A DNA stretch of 64,000 bases from Ottelia alismoides (Eukaryota; Streptophyta; Magnoliopsida; Alismatales; Hydrocharitaceae). The DNA is taken from assembly GCA_037367405.1 (NCBI GenBank), contig JAZKJV010009620.1:310001-374000 (forward strand), written 5' to 3'. Shown piece after piece: positions 20,856 through 33,020 of the stretch (positions within the stretch are counted from its first letter, which is position 1; every line of letters begins with the position of its first letter). A program made the translations under genes and the position numbers. The notes beneath the pieces were generated by a model. It was not told the DNA's origin. It did no database searches and saw only the letters and a program-made list of their open reading frames with translations.

Positions 20856-22050
20856 CAAACGGCTTAGTTTTTTGTTTTGAAAATTTTTGTTCGGTTTTCC
20901 GAATTCGAGTAGTCTGACCCCCGAATTTTTCATTGTAAATCCCATAATTTTTTTCCAGCATTTATTTTCTTATTTTATTATTTTTTCAGTCACTCTCTGA
21001 CATTCTCTCTCTTATTTTTCTTGCGAGGTACCCGGCGCACGTGCAGCGGATTTTCAAGATACTGATGCATCTTCACCGACATCCGAAGAAACCGCAATAA
21101 AATTAAGATCGAGTCGAGTCGTGAGAAAGCGTAGAGTCTAGGTTTTAAATTTCTGCAAATTTTAATTTCTGCTCATTCATAGCAGTGTCCGTTTGGACTC
21201 TCGCGTGTGTACAAAGACTTTGAACTCTATTTGTGGTGTGTCGTGGCCTGTTTCACTCTCCGGTGAGGGTGGGGCCCGACTTGAGTGGCGATTAGGATAG
21301 ACATGCACATACGACTCTCAGAGCATTTTTTATTTTTGATTGTGCTCGTAGGATCTTAAGCCACACTTCACATTAATCAAGACGCACATAGATCGTTCAA
21401 CTTAGCTAAATTTAATTCAATTCTTCCCCGCTAATAGAACTTTCTGCTTAGGTGCGGTTTTTCATCGGTTTGCATTCATTTAGAATAAATTTTAAATTCT
21501 ATCTAGCATCCCACATGGAGATTGCGAGGATTCACTGTAAGTCTTCTAACTGAGCATTCATCATAGTTTTCCGCGTGCATCGGCTTTTCCCAACTTTCTC
21601 CCTCTTGTTTTATCACATAAATCTAAAGGAAATTGGGACTGGACGGTAGACGTGTATTTGTGCTAATCTAATTTTTTCAGTGATCACCTCATTAAAAATT
21701 GGGACTGCTAAATATAGCCGATCTTAATAACCCATAAAATCAAGAATTTCTGCGGGAGAGCAACCCCGACCTTGGATGATTTTATTTTTCTGAGTGAGCG
21801 AGAGATGACACTTAAGGATAGAGCCCAAATCCGAAATCTCAGCTCGCTAAATTTTTGCCAAGATTGATTTATCACCAACTAAAATCGAAAAGATAATAGC
21901 CAAAATCTTACGGCTTCATTGTGTGTGTTGGTGAACCTGGGGTTTGAATTGTGTTTGCATTGGTGTGCGTGAATTGATTTCAAGATCAATAGCCGCACAT
22001 TTGATTTCTCTTAACTATCCCGTGCAATCATCTCTCCTCTCTTCTTGATA
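20856..22050 (+). other. EA 5' leader
   Basis: About 1.2 kb without coding. Shared blocks with E1 and E3 include GCATCCCACATGGAGA (21507), CACTGTAAGTCTTCTAAC (21533) with a consensus splice-donor GTAAGT at 21537-21542, GGGAGAGCAACCCC (21753) and GGTGAACCTGGGGTTTG (21938). These are candidates for packaging or splicing signals. Confidence 0.7.
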
Positions 22051-24663
22051 ATGGAATTCTTGTACAAAAATAGACCCAACCCCTCATTCCTTTCAACTCT
22101 TTCAGAAATGACCGAGAATCCATCAGAACTATATTATGAAAATGAATTCGTGTCGGTTAGACCCAAAATATCTCCTCCAAGAGACTCTCAACCACCATCT
22201 CTTTTTACCAAGCCGATCTACTTCACGAATGACAATCCTCTATTTTCGGACACGACAAATCAACAATCGACTGAGGTCTCTACTTCTTCATTTAATCCTC
22301 TTTACGTTGATCATACAATTCAACCCTCATATTCGGTAAATGTCAATCCATCATTCATGGGAGATGATAACCACATGATCGAATTGAACACTTCTTCACC
22401 TCTTCTATCAATCTTGAATACCAATGAAAAATCATTATCTTTGATTGAACATAACAACCCCCTCTTCACTCACACAGAGGATTGGGCCGACCATATAGGA
22501 TCACAACTCCCCTTAAACCAACTACACTTACCTAGACCATATGAGCAGCCACCTTCCATGATTATTGAGGAGATATTTTCTGAAATTAATGATCATATAT
22601 TGGATATTCCAAGAAATTCTCCTCTCAGCACAAATGAGAAAATGGAATATGAAATTATCGAACACACACCGACTGCTCCCATGATTGATCATGAATTGAA
22701 TTTTGAGGATGATATTTCGAGGATAAAAACAAGATTCGAATTGATGGAGGATAAATTTCAAAAATTCACCGATCGAGTAATCGCATTCTATGGTGGCTCG
22801 GACATTAAAATAAATGAGGAAATAACTAGATCTGAGATTGAAAATTCTGAGGATATTCAGGGAGCTAGGGACGATTCTGAAAAAGACTATGTCGTTGACC
22901 TTCACCCTGAACACCAAAGACCCTTTTCATCTGAAGAACACACCACACCCCCACACCACCCAGAAAATACCAAAAAAAATGGAAATATTTGAAAACCATA
23001 AAAAATTAAAAATTCGGAAAATTTCATAAAAATTGAGACTGAAGACGATCTGAGGAATTTGGATCCAACTGTACGGGAAGCAGTAGGAAAGAAATTGATT
23101 TTTGAACTTCCCTTTCTACAGGCCATTGAACACTTCCCTGACCTTAAAAGATTTTTAACGAAAAAATTAACTATGAAAAAGTCGGGCAGGATTAGAACAA
23201 AGACCGAGAGACATATCTTGTCAATGGCCTCCTCCTTGGTGTTGAGGAGAAAAACCAAGAGCCGCATAGTGAAGCGGTTGCCCAGATTTGACTGTGAAAT
23301 CAAAGACACAATCTTCACCCATGCTCGGATTGAGGACGATGCACCTCTGTATTTCACAAACTCAAACTCGGACCGATTCGAAAGATACGAGAGATTATTC
23401 AATTGGCGGACCGAGCGATAAAACAGCCGCGAGGAAACATTTCTGTCATCATGAAATTTCAAGGTGCTCCGCTCAAAGTAGAATTCACGATCATTGATAT
23501 TGAGCATCAAGGAGAATTCACCCAATCTCTAATCATTCTCGGAAAGCCATTCTTGGCAATGGCCAAGGCGAGTATCGATTGTGAGACTCGGGAAATCAAT
23601 TTCACAGCATTGGAAGCACTTAAATCCGACCCTATCTTTGAGGAACCACGATCTTCTGAGGCAACCCACGAAGTCCCCGACAACTGTAACCATGAAACGG
23701 TAGAAGAGCCCTACCCCGCAGCCACACCAGAGATAGCAATTGTTGATGAGACTATTGGTTTAGAAAATCTCCCCCCTGCTCCATTCCCAAACGCTCTTGC
23801 CATGGAGAATCATGTATATGAATCATATGATCCAGAGACATGCATGGGCACACCCCAGGTCAACCTACTCTGACTACATGGATTACATCAACTCGACACA
23901 GGAATGTGCCAACATCGAATCAATTGAGAAAGAACATGCAGAGACTCTCCCCAGTATTTCAATTCCTGCGGATCTCAAAATAGACAAATCTTTCTACTAC
24001 GATCCTGAGACATATGCATGGGCACACCCGGGAGCAACATTCTCTGAGTATCTTGACCAAATCATCCAAAATCGAGAGTGCTCAAACATTCGAGAGACTA
24101 AGAACAAGCACGCAGACTGAGCACCGACCAAGGAGAATTCCAATGGCTATTCATCTGGATATTCAAGTGAACCGACACCTTCACGACAAAATAAAAAGAG
24201 AGTTACTTTTGACCTTTCGGAAGAGGAATCAGCTGATGATCCCTCATCAGGTCCGGAACAGATGATCTACATGAGTGAAGTCTGTTCGGCAGCCCTAAAG
24301 CCATATCTTCGTAAGGATCCAAAATTCAATTCTCGTTGGACAACTCTTGTTCCTAACTACTACTCATCCAAAGCTGATGCTCCTGCACTCTTCAAGTACA
24401 CTGGAATTATTTTATATGAGCTGACTGAGACCGGTGCTTCTGAGTATTCATCTGAGGACAAACCGATTGACCCCAAGAAGGAACGAAGTCTGAGGAAACA
24501 ACTGAAGAAACAAAAAGACCAGAATACTTGGAGTATGTCCACTTTCAAATACTACTCCTCTGAGGATAACTTTGATGATGGATATCTTTCATCTGACTCA
24601 AACACTTCATCTATTATCCATCATGATTTTTCTGAGGATGACACTGATTGTAGTTGGGAATGA
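22051..24663 (+). pseudogene. EA gag-like/protease-like polyprotein, broken
   Basis: The frame opens at ATG 22051 and runs to TGA 22990-22992 (about 313 codons, acidic, rich in Ser, Pro, Asn; short heptad-like stretch near 22720-22790). An A-rich stretch with several stops follows, and the same frame reopens at about 23040-23421. Coding then shifts to the frame of 23403-23873 and back to the first frame at about 23850-24120 and 24262-24663. The middle part is protease-like: ARIEDDAPLYFTNSNS stands where D-[TL]-G-A is expected, so the catalytic aspartate is absent, yet the flap (RAIKQPRGNISVIMKFQG) and SLIILGKPFLAMAKASIDCE remain. After that come two copies of a YDPET..WAHP..T.S.Y.D.I unit and an acidic tail. 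No RT follows. Confidence 0.75.
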
Positions 24664-26140
24664 TATGCCTCATCTCCGACTCATCACTACGATCTCCCAC
24701 CACAGGCTCACAAAAAGATCAGCCGAAACCCGCCTTAATCATCGGCTACCCACCCTCCCTCCCGACCACATCGGTCTCCTTGTACAGCTTCTTCCTCTAC
24801 TTAGGCCAAGGCCTAAGTATGGGGGGACCGATGCCATCTGTATATATCATTCCTCTCCTAACTCTCGATCGCTCCATTTCCACCATTCTTCCATACTTAG
24901 CCTGATCAGAGCCTAAGTATAGGGGGAATCGACATCCACTTGTATATACTCTCTTCATTCACATATCCCGACCGCTTCATTTTTCTTTTCATTTTTTTCA
25001 CTACCTTAAGCTTAGCCCGAGCTATGTCTTCTTTACGCTTCTTGTGCTCTGAGGACACATCACTCGCTAAGTATAGGGGGGTCTGTATATATACTTTGTA
25101 TATATTTTACCCATATCTCGTACTTTCGCGTAAGTCTATATGTATTTACGGGGTGGGTACTAACAAAAAAAACAACAAAAAAACACAAAAAAAGGGTTTT
25201 TCTACTAACACTAACCGTGCCCAAAATTTTTGAAAAAAAAAGAAGAAGAAGGCTTCTTATTCCATTTTTTGTATAAAAAAATCCCTTGCATAAAACAAAA
25301 CAACAAAAAAATTCAAAAAATTGTGTCTGCATTGCACACACATGCACTTCATCCAACATCACATGCATGTGCATCTGTGAAAAGTCATTGGGTTCTGAAC
25401 CGAGTTATGAGCCGAAACCGAGAGTGGTCTGAACTTGATCTTAATCCACTTAATTTTCAGAGGAACTTCACCGAGAAATAGGATTTTAAGAGCTTTGACT
25501 TAATTCTTTAATTTCCACATGACAATGTGCAGCGTTTGACTCTTAGTGTCTAACCTGGTCTCTTCATTCTGGGTACAACTCTGGAATAGGGAATTAATTC
25601 GCACTCTCGCACTATGCACTTAGCTCAACCCAGACGGAATGTTGGAAGACTGTGTGAGTCTCTTTTCTGGTAGCGTGGAAATCTAAAGACCGGAGTACGG
25701 GTTGAAATAAAACTTCGGAAAAGGGATGGACGGCTGGGCACAATTTTTTCTAAGACCCCAAAAAATGTACGGAACAAAAAGATTCTATATCCGTAGGGGC
25801 ACAACAAGATCCAAGCAGAACCACCAAAAATTCCAAATACAAAGAATCATTCTACCAAATAAAAATCCGACCAAAAAGGTCCAAGCTTCAAGAAACCTAT
25901 AGATCTTGGTGGAGACTCGGCTACACTGGCCATCTCCACAAGGAGAGGTGACTACACTGGCCACCCTCCAGTTCTTTTCCCCTTCTTCTATCTTCTCCCT
26001 CATTCGATTGTGAACACAGCACGACAGACCTTAGAAGGAAATACCTGACTCCCCGAGGACGAGTTACTGGAGAGGAGAGGAGCATCGTAGTCCGGCATTC
26101 TGAATGGGAAAAGCTAAAAACCTTCACACACATGAGTCGG
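24664..26140 (+). other. EA 3' noncoding region, proximal part
   Basis: Holds three hairpin-PPT modules (24799-25084), a conserved block starting GGTTCTGAACCGAGTTATGAG (25390), matched in E1 at 36081, and the two-copy CTACACTGG box at 25921 and 25952 followed by a CTTAGAAGGAAATACCTGAC-type segment (26029). The region is interrupted at 26141 by solo LTR ES and resumes at 29814. No coding region is supported. Confidence 0.75.
24799..25084 (+). repeat. EA hairpin-PPT array (3 modules)
   Basis: Module 1 (24799-24826): ACTTAGGCC-AA-GGCCTAAGT then AT and six G. Module 2 (24893-24926): ATACTTAGCC...GCCTAAGTATAGGGGG. Module 3 (25010-25084) is longer: CTTAGCCCGAGCTATGTC pairs loosely with GACACATCACTCGCTAAG, again followed by TATAGGGGGG. 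Each 3' arm plus G-run copies the true PPT at 30077-30089. Confidence 0.85.
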
Positions 26141-29100
26141 TGTTGAACAGGAAATATCGCAGAGGTCGTGTTGACTCACAAGGTGAATCAACAGTCGCTG
26201 ATTTGACCTCCAACGAAATCCCGATTCAAACAACAATTAACCCACAACAATTAAATCAAGCAAGGAAAGTAAATGTGCGGAGTTAAAATTTATTATAACT
26301 CTACAACAAGATGTGTATAGTGCAAGTATGTGTAGAGGTCGAACACAGGGAGCAGACAGGTAGAACGGGGTACTAAAGCACCAAAATGTGTGATGTGATC
26401 AAGTTGTCTATCAATGCTATTTTTTTGTGGGTTTTTTAATTTTATTTATTTTTTAATTTTTAATTTATATTTTTGTATTTTGATTTTTAATTTACTGATT
26501 TTTATATTTTCTTTTTATATTTTATATTTTTTTATTTTCTTTTTCAATATTGGAAAATAAGGACAATATAATAAAAGACAAGCTAAAGTATTTATAAAAA
26601 TATGCAAAAATAACCAAAAATTCAGAAATGAAATGTTTTTGATATTTTTAGGATTTTTTATTGTTTTTGTGATTTTTGGGTAATTTTTAAAATGTTTTTG
26701 GGATTTTTAATTAGCAAAATGATGATAACAGTAACAAAAATGCAAGGCTGAAACTTAAAATGGAGAAATAAAATAGCAAACAGTAACAAAAATTCTCCAA
26801 ATTAATTTTCACTTAAAGATAATAAAACAAAGAAAATTCAGGAAAAGAAAACACTATTTTTGGATTTTTTCTGAATTTTATAGATTTTTAGGAAGGTTTT
26901 TGGGCTTTTCTAATTTTTAGGAGTTTTATTTTGTATTTTTTAATGATTTTTGGCTGGGAGTTAAAACACACCAAGAGAAGCAAAATATAGTTTTTTGGGA
27001 TTTTTCTGGAGTGTTTTTATATTTTTTAGTGATTTTCTAATGCAAACAGTGCTGAAAATAGATGTTTTTGATTTTTAATAAATATAAAAATGCAATAATT
27101 ATGAAAATAAAAATGTAGCGTTAATCTATGATGCAACAGAGACCTAAATTGATTTTTGTGGATTTTTTAGGGTTTTCTAGGCACATGCAAAAAATACAAG
27201 CAACATAAAGAGAAATCATGCATGCAAGGGCATTTGCGCAATTAACAGGAAATGCGGGGGTCTCCACGCAAATATTCCAGAAAGATTATAACTGAACAAA
27301 AGCCTCGCTAGACTAATAATCAATAAACGAACGCGTGAGGTTGAGTTTGCAAAAACGCCAGGGCGCACGTGACATACACGTGCGCCTAGCAAGGGCCTCA
27401 ACGGGGTTACACAAATTTCTGAGGTGCTACTAATAAAATGTACAAAAATTATACACTTCAGAAGAAAGTTTGCGCAATAATAATAAATAACAAAATCGAT
27501 TGGGTAAAAGAGCAAAAAGCCCAACCTTTGGCGCAATCCGACGGTGGCCCTTATCCCACTTAAACACGTGGCGGACTGCGGGGACACGATACCCGTTCGC
27601 AATCGGCGGCCCTGATTAGATCCCACCAGCCGATCCAACGGCTGATGTCAGCGGAGATCCGAGGGCAGCTGTAGACCTGGAAGAACCTTCAAAATCCGAC
27701 GGCGGCTGGGCGATGTCGAAGAACAGGAAGAGGGCCGGCGGCGCTGGGGTTCCCCGACCCCTCTTCCTCGTCTCCGTCGACGGTTGAGGTTGTAGAAGGG
27801 GCCGCGAGGTTCCTGGGCGTCTCCCCGAGAGAACGACGGGGTCAAAATGGCCCACGGAGGGCCGGAGGTCCGCCGTTTCGTGAAGCGGAGGGGGCGGCTC
27901 CAGGCTGCCGGCGTCGACAAAGAAACGAACCCAGATGGGGTTTTTCGACCCTGGACCTGCAAGAAAGAAACGCAAACCAGCAGTAAAAGGGTCCACGGTC
28001 TTATTGGTGGAGACGCGGAGGTAATAAGGCGGGAGATGGTGGTGGTAGTGGCCGGAGCTCGAGGCTCCGGCAAGATGTTTGACGCGAAATCGGGGGCTAC
28101 AAACTTGATGAATCAACCAGCTAACAGCTTGTATCTAAGCCTATGACTATCATCTAGTTAACTACAAAGAAACTAAACGGAAAAGATGACCTCGAGGGCT
28201 GCGAAGCCTAAGGTAGGACCTCAACGGCTGCACGCCGGAGATGGAGGTGGAAACGCCCAAATAACTCGCCGATCACCGCCTTGATGGGCTGGAGGTGGTG
28301 CTGTCACCACCACCGGTCCAGAGCTCCAAACAAAAAGGGGGGAAGACGGGTCAAAGTGAGGTTCAAAGAAAAATGGAGGTGGATGGGCGGTTTTTGAAAC
28401 ATGGTCAAGAGGGCACCTTCAACGAGGCAGAACGAGCGGCGCAGCGATCCAAAGTCCAAGGCAAGCCTTGGGCGTGTAAGATCACATGTAGGACTCCAAA
28501 TCTCGTGAAGAGACCGACCTCAAATGGTGAAAGAATCGGCCTCCAAAAATCTGCGAAGTCCAAGAAAACTCATCTCTGACAGCAGCCAGACCTCGGTCAG
28601 AGAGTTGACCGAGGTCAACCAAGGAAGAGATCTGGTTGGTCCACGTGGACCAACCAGAAAAAACCTTGGCAAAAATTCTTATAAATTCGATAAAAAATAG
28701 GAAATGAATTATTTAAATTTTGGTTATAAAATAAAAAATGTTTATTTTTTTATAAATTATTTTATTATGATTTTTAATTATTTTTATGAAGTATATTTTT
28801 ACAAGTTTGCATTTATGCCCTTTATAGTACATATATCTATATATTTAAGTATTCTATTTTTATTTAGGTATTTTTAATATTATTATTTTTATTTCTTATT
28901 TTATAAAATTATAAAATATTTTTATAGACATAAATATATTTTTATTTTATTTTTCTGATACGTTTTGTATATTTAATAAAATACAAGTATGTTTTGTATA
29001 GGTATATATATAGGTAATGTATCTATGTATTTTATTTTTAAGTATTTTATTTTTGTTTTTATTTAGGTTTTTATTCTTATTTTAATGTACATAATCATTA

Positions 29101-29818
29101 TAAGTATTATTTACAACATTATTAAAATATAAAAATGAATGAATAATAAATAATTAATAAATTGAATATTTTAATATGTACAAGGTACAATGAGGGTCCA
29201 AAAGTCAACTTTCAAACCGTAGCTCCGCCAAATGCGAAACCACGGCCATTAATTAGCTTATTTTCTTCTATATACAATTAAAGGTGAGTATGTTGCATTT
29301 GGAGTTTCCGTTTGTGAGATACGGGTCTGGGAAGTTGGGCTTCTGGATTTTTATTCAGACCATAACTTTTTATCTGTATAACATTTTTCTGTGAAATCAA
29401 TTTTGTATTTTTCTTTATTTAATTATCTACAACTTTCATGTACAAAGTTTCTTTATTTGATGCACAAAAAGTGGACCCAAAAATAGGTCCCAAAATGAAT
29501 AAAGAATGAATAAAATAAAAGGAATTTTATTGGTATTTTTGGCCCTTATCTCCCCCTACTTTATTCCTTGTCGACCTATTCATCGAGATGCCTAGGTCTC
29601 GGGGTTTCGGGTCATAAAATATTTACAATATTTTATTCTTTTTCTTTTCTTTTCTTTATTCTATTATTTTGGCTATAAAAACCGCATTTTATACAATATT
29701 TACATACATATACATGAATGCTAAAATGCCTATATTACGCTTATTTACACGCATTTACTAGGGTTTTTAAGGCCAAAATGATAGAATAAAGATGATGAAA
29801 CGTGGATTCATCAGTCGG
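26136..29818 (-). mobile_element. ES: solo LTR with target duplication GTCGG
   Basis: On the minus strand the LTR starts TGATGAATCCACGTTTCATC at 29813 and ends ...CAACA at 26141; GTCGG flanks it at 26136-26140 and 29814-29818. Its 3,673 bases match the layout of the E3 and E2 LTRs: the U3 motif (29541-29577), a GC-rich promoter block (27540-28640) and an end containing GTAGAGTTATAATAAATTTT (minus strand, near 26305), as in E3 at 51135. There is no primer-binding site or internal sequence, so unequal recombination between two LTRs removed the rest. EA sequence continues across it (26140 to 29814). Frames at 27216-28579 overlap on both strands and are not genes. Confidence 0.93.
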
Positions 29819-30089
29819 TTATTCAATGTTCATAGGGTATACTTTGGGAAGAGGATTGATCTAAGATGACTTCCGAGCCGAAACTGTGACAATGATGTGT
29901 AGAACTTGAGGGCTGTTGATTTTAAAATTCTATGTCTCACAGAAGTTCCGCTACACTATTAATCCAAAGGTCAAGTTTAGTTTCACTTTCACCTTCAGTT
30001 CATGGTCTTGGTATGGAACCCAATCTCATTTCACCTCATGGCATTTCTTTTTGATGCTCAGGAACGAGCATGGTTTAAGTATAGGGGGA
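29814..30089 (+). other. EA 3' noncoding region, distal part
   Basis: Continues the region broken by ES; it matches E1 36805-37071 (for example GATCTAAGATGACTTC at 29858 and 36850). It ends in the polypurine tract. Confidence 0.8.
30056..30089 (+). promoter_or_regulatory. EA polypurine tract with small hairpin
   Basis: TTTAAGTATAGGGGGA directly precedes the 3' LTR TG at 30090. This is where plus-strand DNA synthesis starts. A small hairpin (TGCTCAGGAACGAGCA, 30056-30071) precedes it. Confidence 0.9.
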
Positions 30090-33020
30090 TGATGAATCTC
30101 GGATTCATCACTCTAAGTCTCATTAATTAAGCTCATGTCCCTAAAAATCAACAGCATTTCTGCATCTATTTTGCATAATTAGCATTCATGCACGATTTCA
30201 TAAGAATTGCATTTTAGCATTAATTTGTGCATAAAATAAGAAGCCAAAAATGACCTGTAAATAGCCTAACTTCCCCTATTTTTAACTCCTCTATGATGAC
30301 ACCGCATAACCCAAAACCGCCTCCACTGTGTACACATCACTAACAAGAATAATTAAAAAATACAAAAAAATAATTAACCCAGGTAAGTGGACCAAAAACC
30401 CAAACCCTAGTTTCAGGATTTTCAGACTAAAAGCCCCATATCTTCTCCATCCAATGTCTGATTTGATCCTCTCACTTTTGAACTAATGCACATTCAATTA
30501 TCTTCAAAACAAGACCAAGTTCAAGTGAATCAGAGCTTGTATGTGAAAGTTGGGTTTTGGGCCTCTTTTGAACATTGTATATTTTCGCGGCTTTTGATCT
30601 TGTATTTTATGCATATATTCTATTAATTTATAAAAATCCAAAAAAAAATTAGATTTAGATGTCTTTTATTTATCTTTTATTTTTCCATATTTTTCTGGAT
30701 TTTTATCTTATTAAAAAATTGATAAAAAAATATAAAACCCAAAAATCAAGGTATTCTATGTACATGGGATACCCCAAAAATTCACTTTTTACATTTGACT
30801 GAATTTGGTTTTGATTTCTTCATGAAAGTTGTAGATCTCGTCGAGATGAGCATTTTTCGTGAAGGAACTTTTTCGATCCGAGGTCATTTATTATTTTTTA
30901 TCGAATTTACAAAATCTTTTATTTCCGAATTTTCTAGTGCTGACACGTGGCCGCCCGAGAGGCCGCCACGTGTCAGCGTTTTTTGGGGTTTTTATTATCG
31001 CTTTTATAAAAAAAATAAAAAAATAAAAAAATAAATAAAAAAGTATAATAAGGCACGCACGTGCTTCGCGCGTGCAACGCCTGCCTCCCCTTTCGTCCTG
31101 CCACGTGGTCCATCTGTGGTCGTTCGATCGTCCGTTGATCGAACGACCCGCGTGCTTCATCGTCAACCTTCCGCCCCCGCGAACTTCGCACCCTCCGCCG
31201 CCTTGCCGCCAACTACTCCCCGAAACCTCTGCTCCTCCGTTATCTCCCGCAACGGCCTCGCCGACCCTTATCTCCGCCAACGGCCAAACCTCCTCCGCGT
31301 CGCACGCAGCCACCTCCGATCCCTCAGGCCTATTTAATCTCCACTGCCGCCCCCTTTGCAGATCATCCGCCGATAGCGACGACGCTCGGAGGTGACAGCT
31401 CCGAGCGCCCTCCTTCGACGAGGTCCGAGGGTCCTCCTCCCTTGTTGCGGTCCACGGCGAGCTCCGCCGTCTCGCATCTGCTCCGGCCACCTCCCATCGC
31501 CGTCGAGATACGTCTCCATCTTCATTGACTTCGCACGCCGCCAGAAGCTATGCCACCGTCATCAACCTTCAACGCCGACCGCAACCCCGACTCCGCCGTC
31601 TCCGTCATCTCCTCCAGCTGCGCCTTCATCGACATCCGCCAGGAGAGGTCGAGCTCCCTCCTCCGCCTCGGCCGTGTGTCGGCCACAGCGACTCCACCGC
31701 CAGCCAGAGGCTCGGCCGGTCCGCCTTCGTCTCCCACCGCAGGACCGGCAGGGCTCCTCCGCTACTCCGCCACCAGCCACCGGCACAGAGGCCGAGACCC
31801 CCACGCACGTGCTCCTCGCGTGCGTCAGGGGGACGTTTTGCATCATTGCCCCTGGAGTCCATCCCAATTGCGCAGAAGCCCAAAGGTCATGTGCACAGCA
31901 CGTGACCATTTGGTAATTTTATAGAAGGATCCCCGAAGGTCTCCAGATTCTCGCATCGGCCCCCACCGACCAGTGATCACGTGCACAGCACGTGATCGGC
32001 TGGAAAATTGCACTCACCACCCCCCTTTTTTTAGGTAATTTCAACTAGGTCCTGTCTGCATATTGCTATTTATTTTATTTATAATTACTGCATTTACACC
32101 CATGTGTTCTCCCTCTGTTTTGAACCTCTTCTAGTCATCATTTTATTTATTAAAAAATTGCACGATATTCCTCATATAATTCTCTACATTTTGACATATC
32201 GTGGATATTTTTGTGAACAGTGGTTGATTAATAATTAATTGTTTTGTGGAAAATTATGGATTTTGCCCCTTCTGTGCTCTAAAATTCATATTTAATTAAC
32301 CATTGCTCTAAAAATCCTTGAAAAATCACATATTGTAGAGATTATCTTGCTTGACATTGTGCCCAAAAATCTTTACATTTGCATGATAATTTGCTTTAAA
32401 AAAATCATTTCGCATATTTCATTGTTTAATTTTTAATAGGTATTAAACTCCACATTTTTGAGATTTAGAATTTTTTTAAGATCCATTACCCAGTGATAGA
32501 TCTTAGATAATTTTATATCTTGAAAATAAGTAGGTTTAATATTTTTTATAATTAAATATTGTAAATCATTTTGTTTGCATTTAAAAATTCATAAAAAATT
32601 CATATTGCATTAGAAAATTCCAAAAAAATTACAGTGCACTAACTTTGTCATAGTTATCATCTCGGCCAAGTTTCGTATTTTTCAGACATTGTTTGATCGA
32701 AATTTACATTTTAGTCCTTAAAATAAGCCGAAATTGCATTTTGCATCCCTCATTTGCATTAAAAATTCCAAAAAAACCGCCTTGAAAACCGAACACGAAA
32801 TTGGATAGACATAATTCTAGGTTGTTCCTTTGCCTCCTTGTGATCGACCTTGGGACTTGCCCAAGTAAAATAAACATAAACCCACGAGATTGAAATTGAA
32901 TAATTATTTGTGGTTATTTTCTTGACTGTTTCCGATCGCCGCCTACAACGAACGACTTTAATTATTTTCACTCACGAACATAAAAACACATTTTTAACCC
33001 GGCGTTTTACGGACCCGTCA
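30090..33020 (+). repeat. EA 3' LTR
   Basis: 2,931 bases, TGATGAATCTCGG...GGACCCGTCA. It carries the G-box palindrome (30938-30978), TATA box (31331-31338) and the inverted GATCACGTGC-ACA-GCACGTGATC (31975-31997). It lacks the mitochondrial insert. Frames at 30795-31924 are the same non-coding shadows as in the 5' copy. Confidence 0.95.
31331..31338 (+). promoter_or_regulatory. Likely TATA box, EA 3' LTR
   Basis: TATTTAAT followed by CTCCACTGCC, the equivalent of 15583-15590. Confidence 0.55.

Larger units (their letters stand above)
14310..33020 (+). mobile_element. EA: non-autonomous Athila-like LTR retrotransposon
   Basis: EA has TG...CA LTRs (14310-20833 and 30090-33020), a perfect ATATG duplication, a near-perfect tRNA-Asp primer-binding site at 20836 and a polypurine tract just before 30090. 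The internal part carries one gag-like/protease-like frame and no RT or integrase, so it needed enzymes from elsewhere. It inserted into the E1 RT. Later it took in a mitochondrial fragment (5' LTR) and solo LTR ES (3' noncoding). The LTRs are very alike, so it is among the younger insertions here. Its LTR start, leader, hairpin array and 3' box match those of E1, which suggests that an E1-type element supplied its proteins. Confidence 0.93.

Noticed and set aside
27616..28579. ORFs of up to 166 codons in ES
   Set aside because: GC-rich promoter block of a solo LTR with overlapping frames on both strands; no domain.
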